Made by a program: the position numbers and the translations under genes. 5,137 nt of DNA from DASTGO01 sp035719045 (GTDB lineage Bacteria; Actinomycetota; Actinomycetes; Actinomycetales; Kineosporiaceae), in NCBI GenBank assembly GCA_035719045.1, contig DASTGO010000278.1:1-5137 (forward strand). Direction: 5' to 3'. The notes under the pieces were generated by a model. It did no database searches. It saw only the letters and a program-made list of their open reading frames with translations, and was not told the DNA's origin. Below are positions 5,056 to 5,137 of this stretch, in pieces; position 1 is the first letter of the stretch; the number at the start of each line of letters is the position of its first letter.

Positions 5056-5137
5056 GTGAGCGATGCGATCCTTGGCGACGTGGTAGCGCAGGTCGAGGCT
5101 TGGGCGTGGGAGTTGTCCAGTTGGGTGGACCGGGTGG
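5056..5137 (+). CDS. Possible 5' end of a transposase-like gene (cut by right edge)
   Basis: From a GTG at 5056 the frame stays open to the edge, giving 27 residues with 22 of 27 codons ending in G or C. The peptide is acidic and amphipathic, ending in WAWELSSWVDRV. This resembles the opening of some actinobacterial IS701-type DDE transposases, which begin with a similar Trp/Leu-rich helix ending in a D/E-R-V/F motif before the conserved Arg-rich segment. That resemblance is from memory and rests on few residues. A ribosome binding site is poor: GGGCAGGG lies about 15 bases upstream. The opposite strand also has an open frame here (ending near 5021) with a plausible stretch, DLRYHVAKDRIAHASANAL, so the strand is not settled. 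If it is a transposase, the insertion's left end lies between about 4980 and 5055. Confidence 0.35.
   Translation, partial: MSDAILGDVVAQVEAWAWELSSWVDRV

Overview
The window is about 72% GC. Its clear genes end almost every codon in G or C. Two genes look leaderless, and one belongs to a mycothiol-dependent enzyme family, so the source is very probably an actinomycete. I cannot name the genus from sequence alone.

Layout. (1) Bases 1-636, minus strand: the first 212 codons of a hypothetical protein with beta-propeller-like character, running off the left edge. (2) Bases 637-1016: a non-coding divergent region with a promoter-like element for the left gene and a GC-rich, hairpin-prone leader before cysK. 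(3) Bases 1017-2602, plus strand: a two-gene cysteine synthesis operon, cysK (O-acetylserine sulfhydrylase) then cysE (serine O-acetyltransferase), separated by 41 bases. A 19-bp tandem duplication straddles the cysE stop, and a 16-bp-stem hairpin at 2649-2684 closes the operon. (4) Bases 2772-3458, minus strand: a convergent gene for a multi-helix membrane protein resembling small b-type cytochromes. (5) Bases 3569-4225, plus strand: a DinB-like protein of the mycothiol-dependent maleylpyruvate isomerase family, divergent from gene 4 and probably leaderless. (6) Bases 4226-5137: different in character, with lower third-position GC, weak or small reading frames, a 69-residue two-helix membrane protein on the minus strand, a spaced direct repeat, and at the right edge the possible first codons of a transposase-like protein. 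This part looks like accessory DNA or the flank of an insertion.

How the genes work together. CysE makes O-acetylserine from serine and acetyl-CoA, and CysK converts it with sulfide to cysteine. The CysE tail ends in isoleucine, the residue that docks into CysK in known cysteine synthase complexes. Cysteine also feeds mycothiol synthesis, the cofactor expected for the DinB-like protein, but that link is thematic and not shown by operon structure. I found no CRISPR array, rRNA, tRNA or recognisable defence system, and nothing that convincingly amounts to an undescribed system. The least explained part is the right-hand 900 bases.
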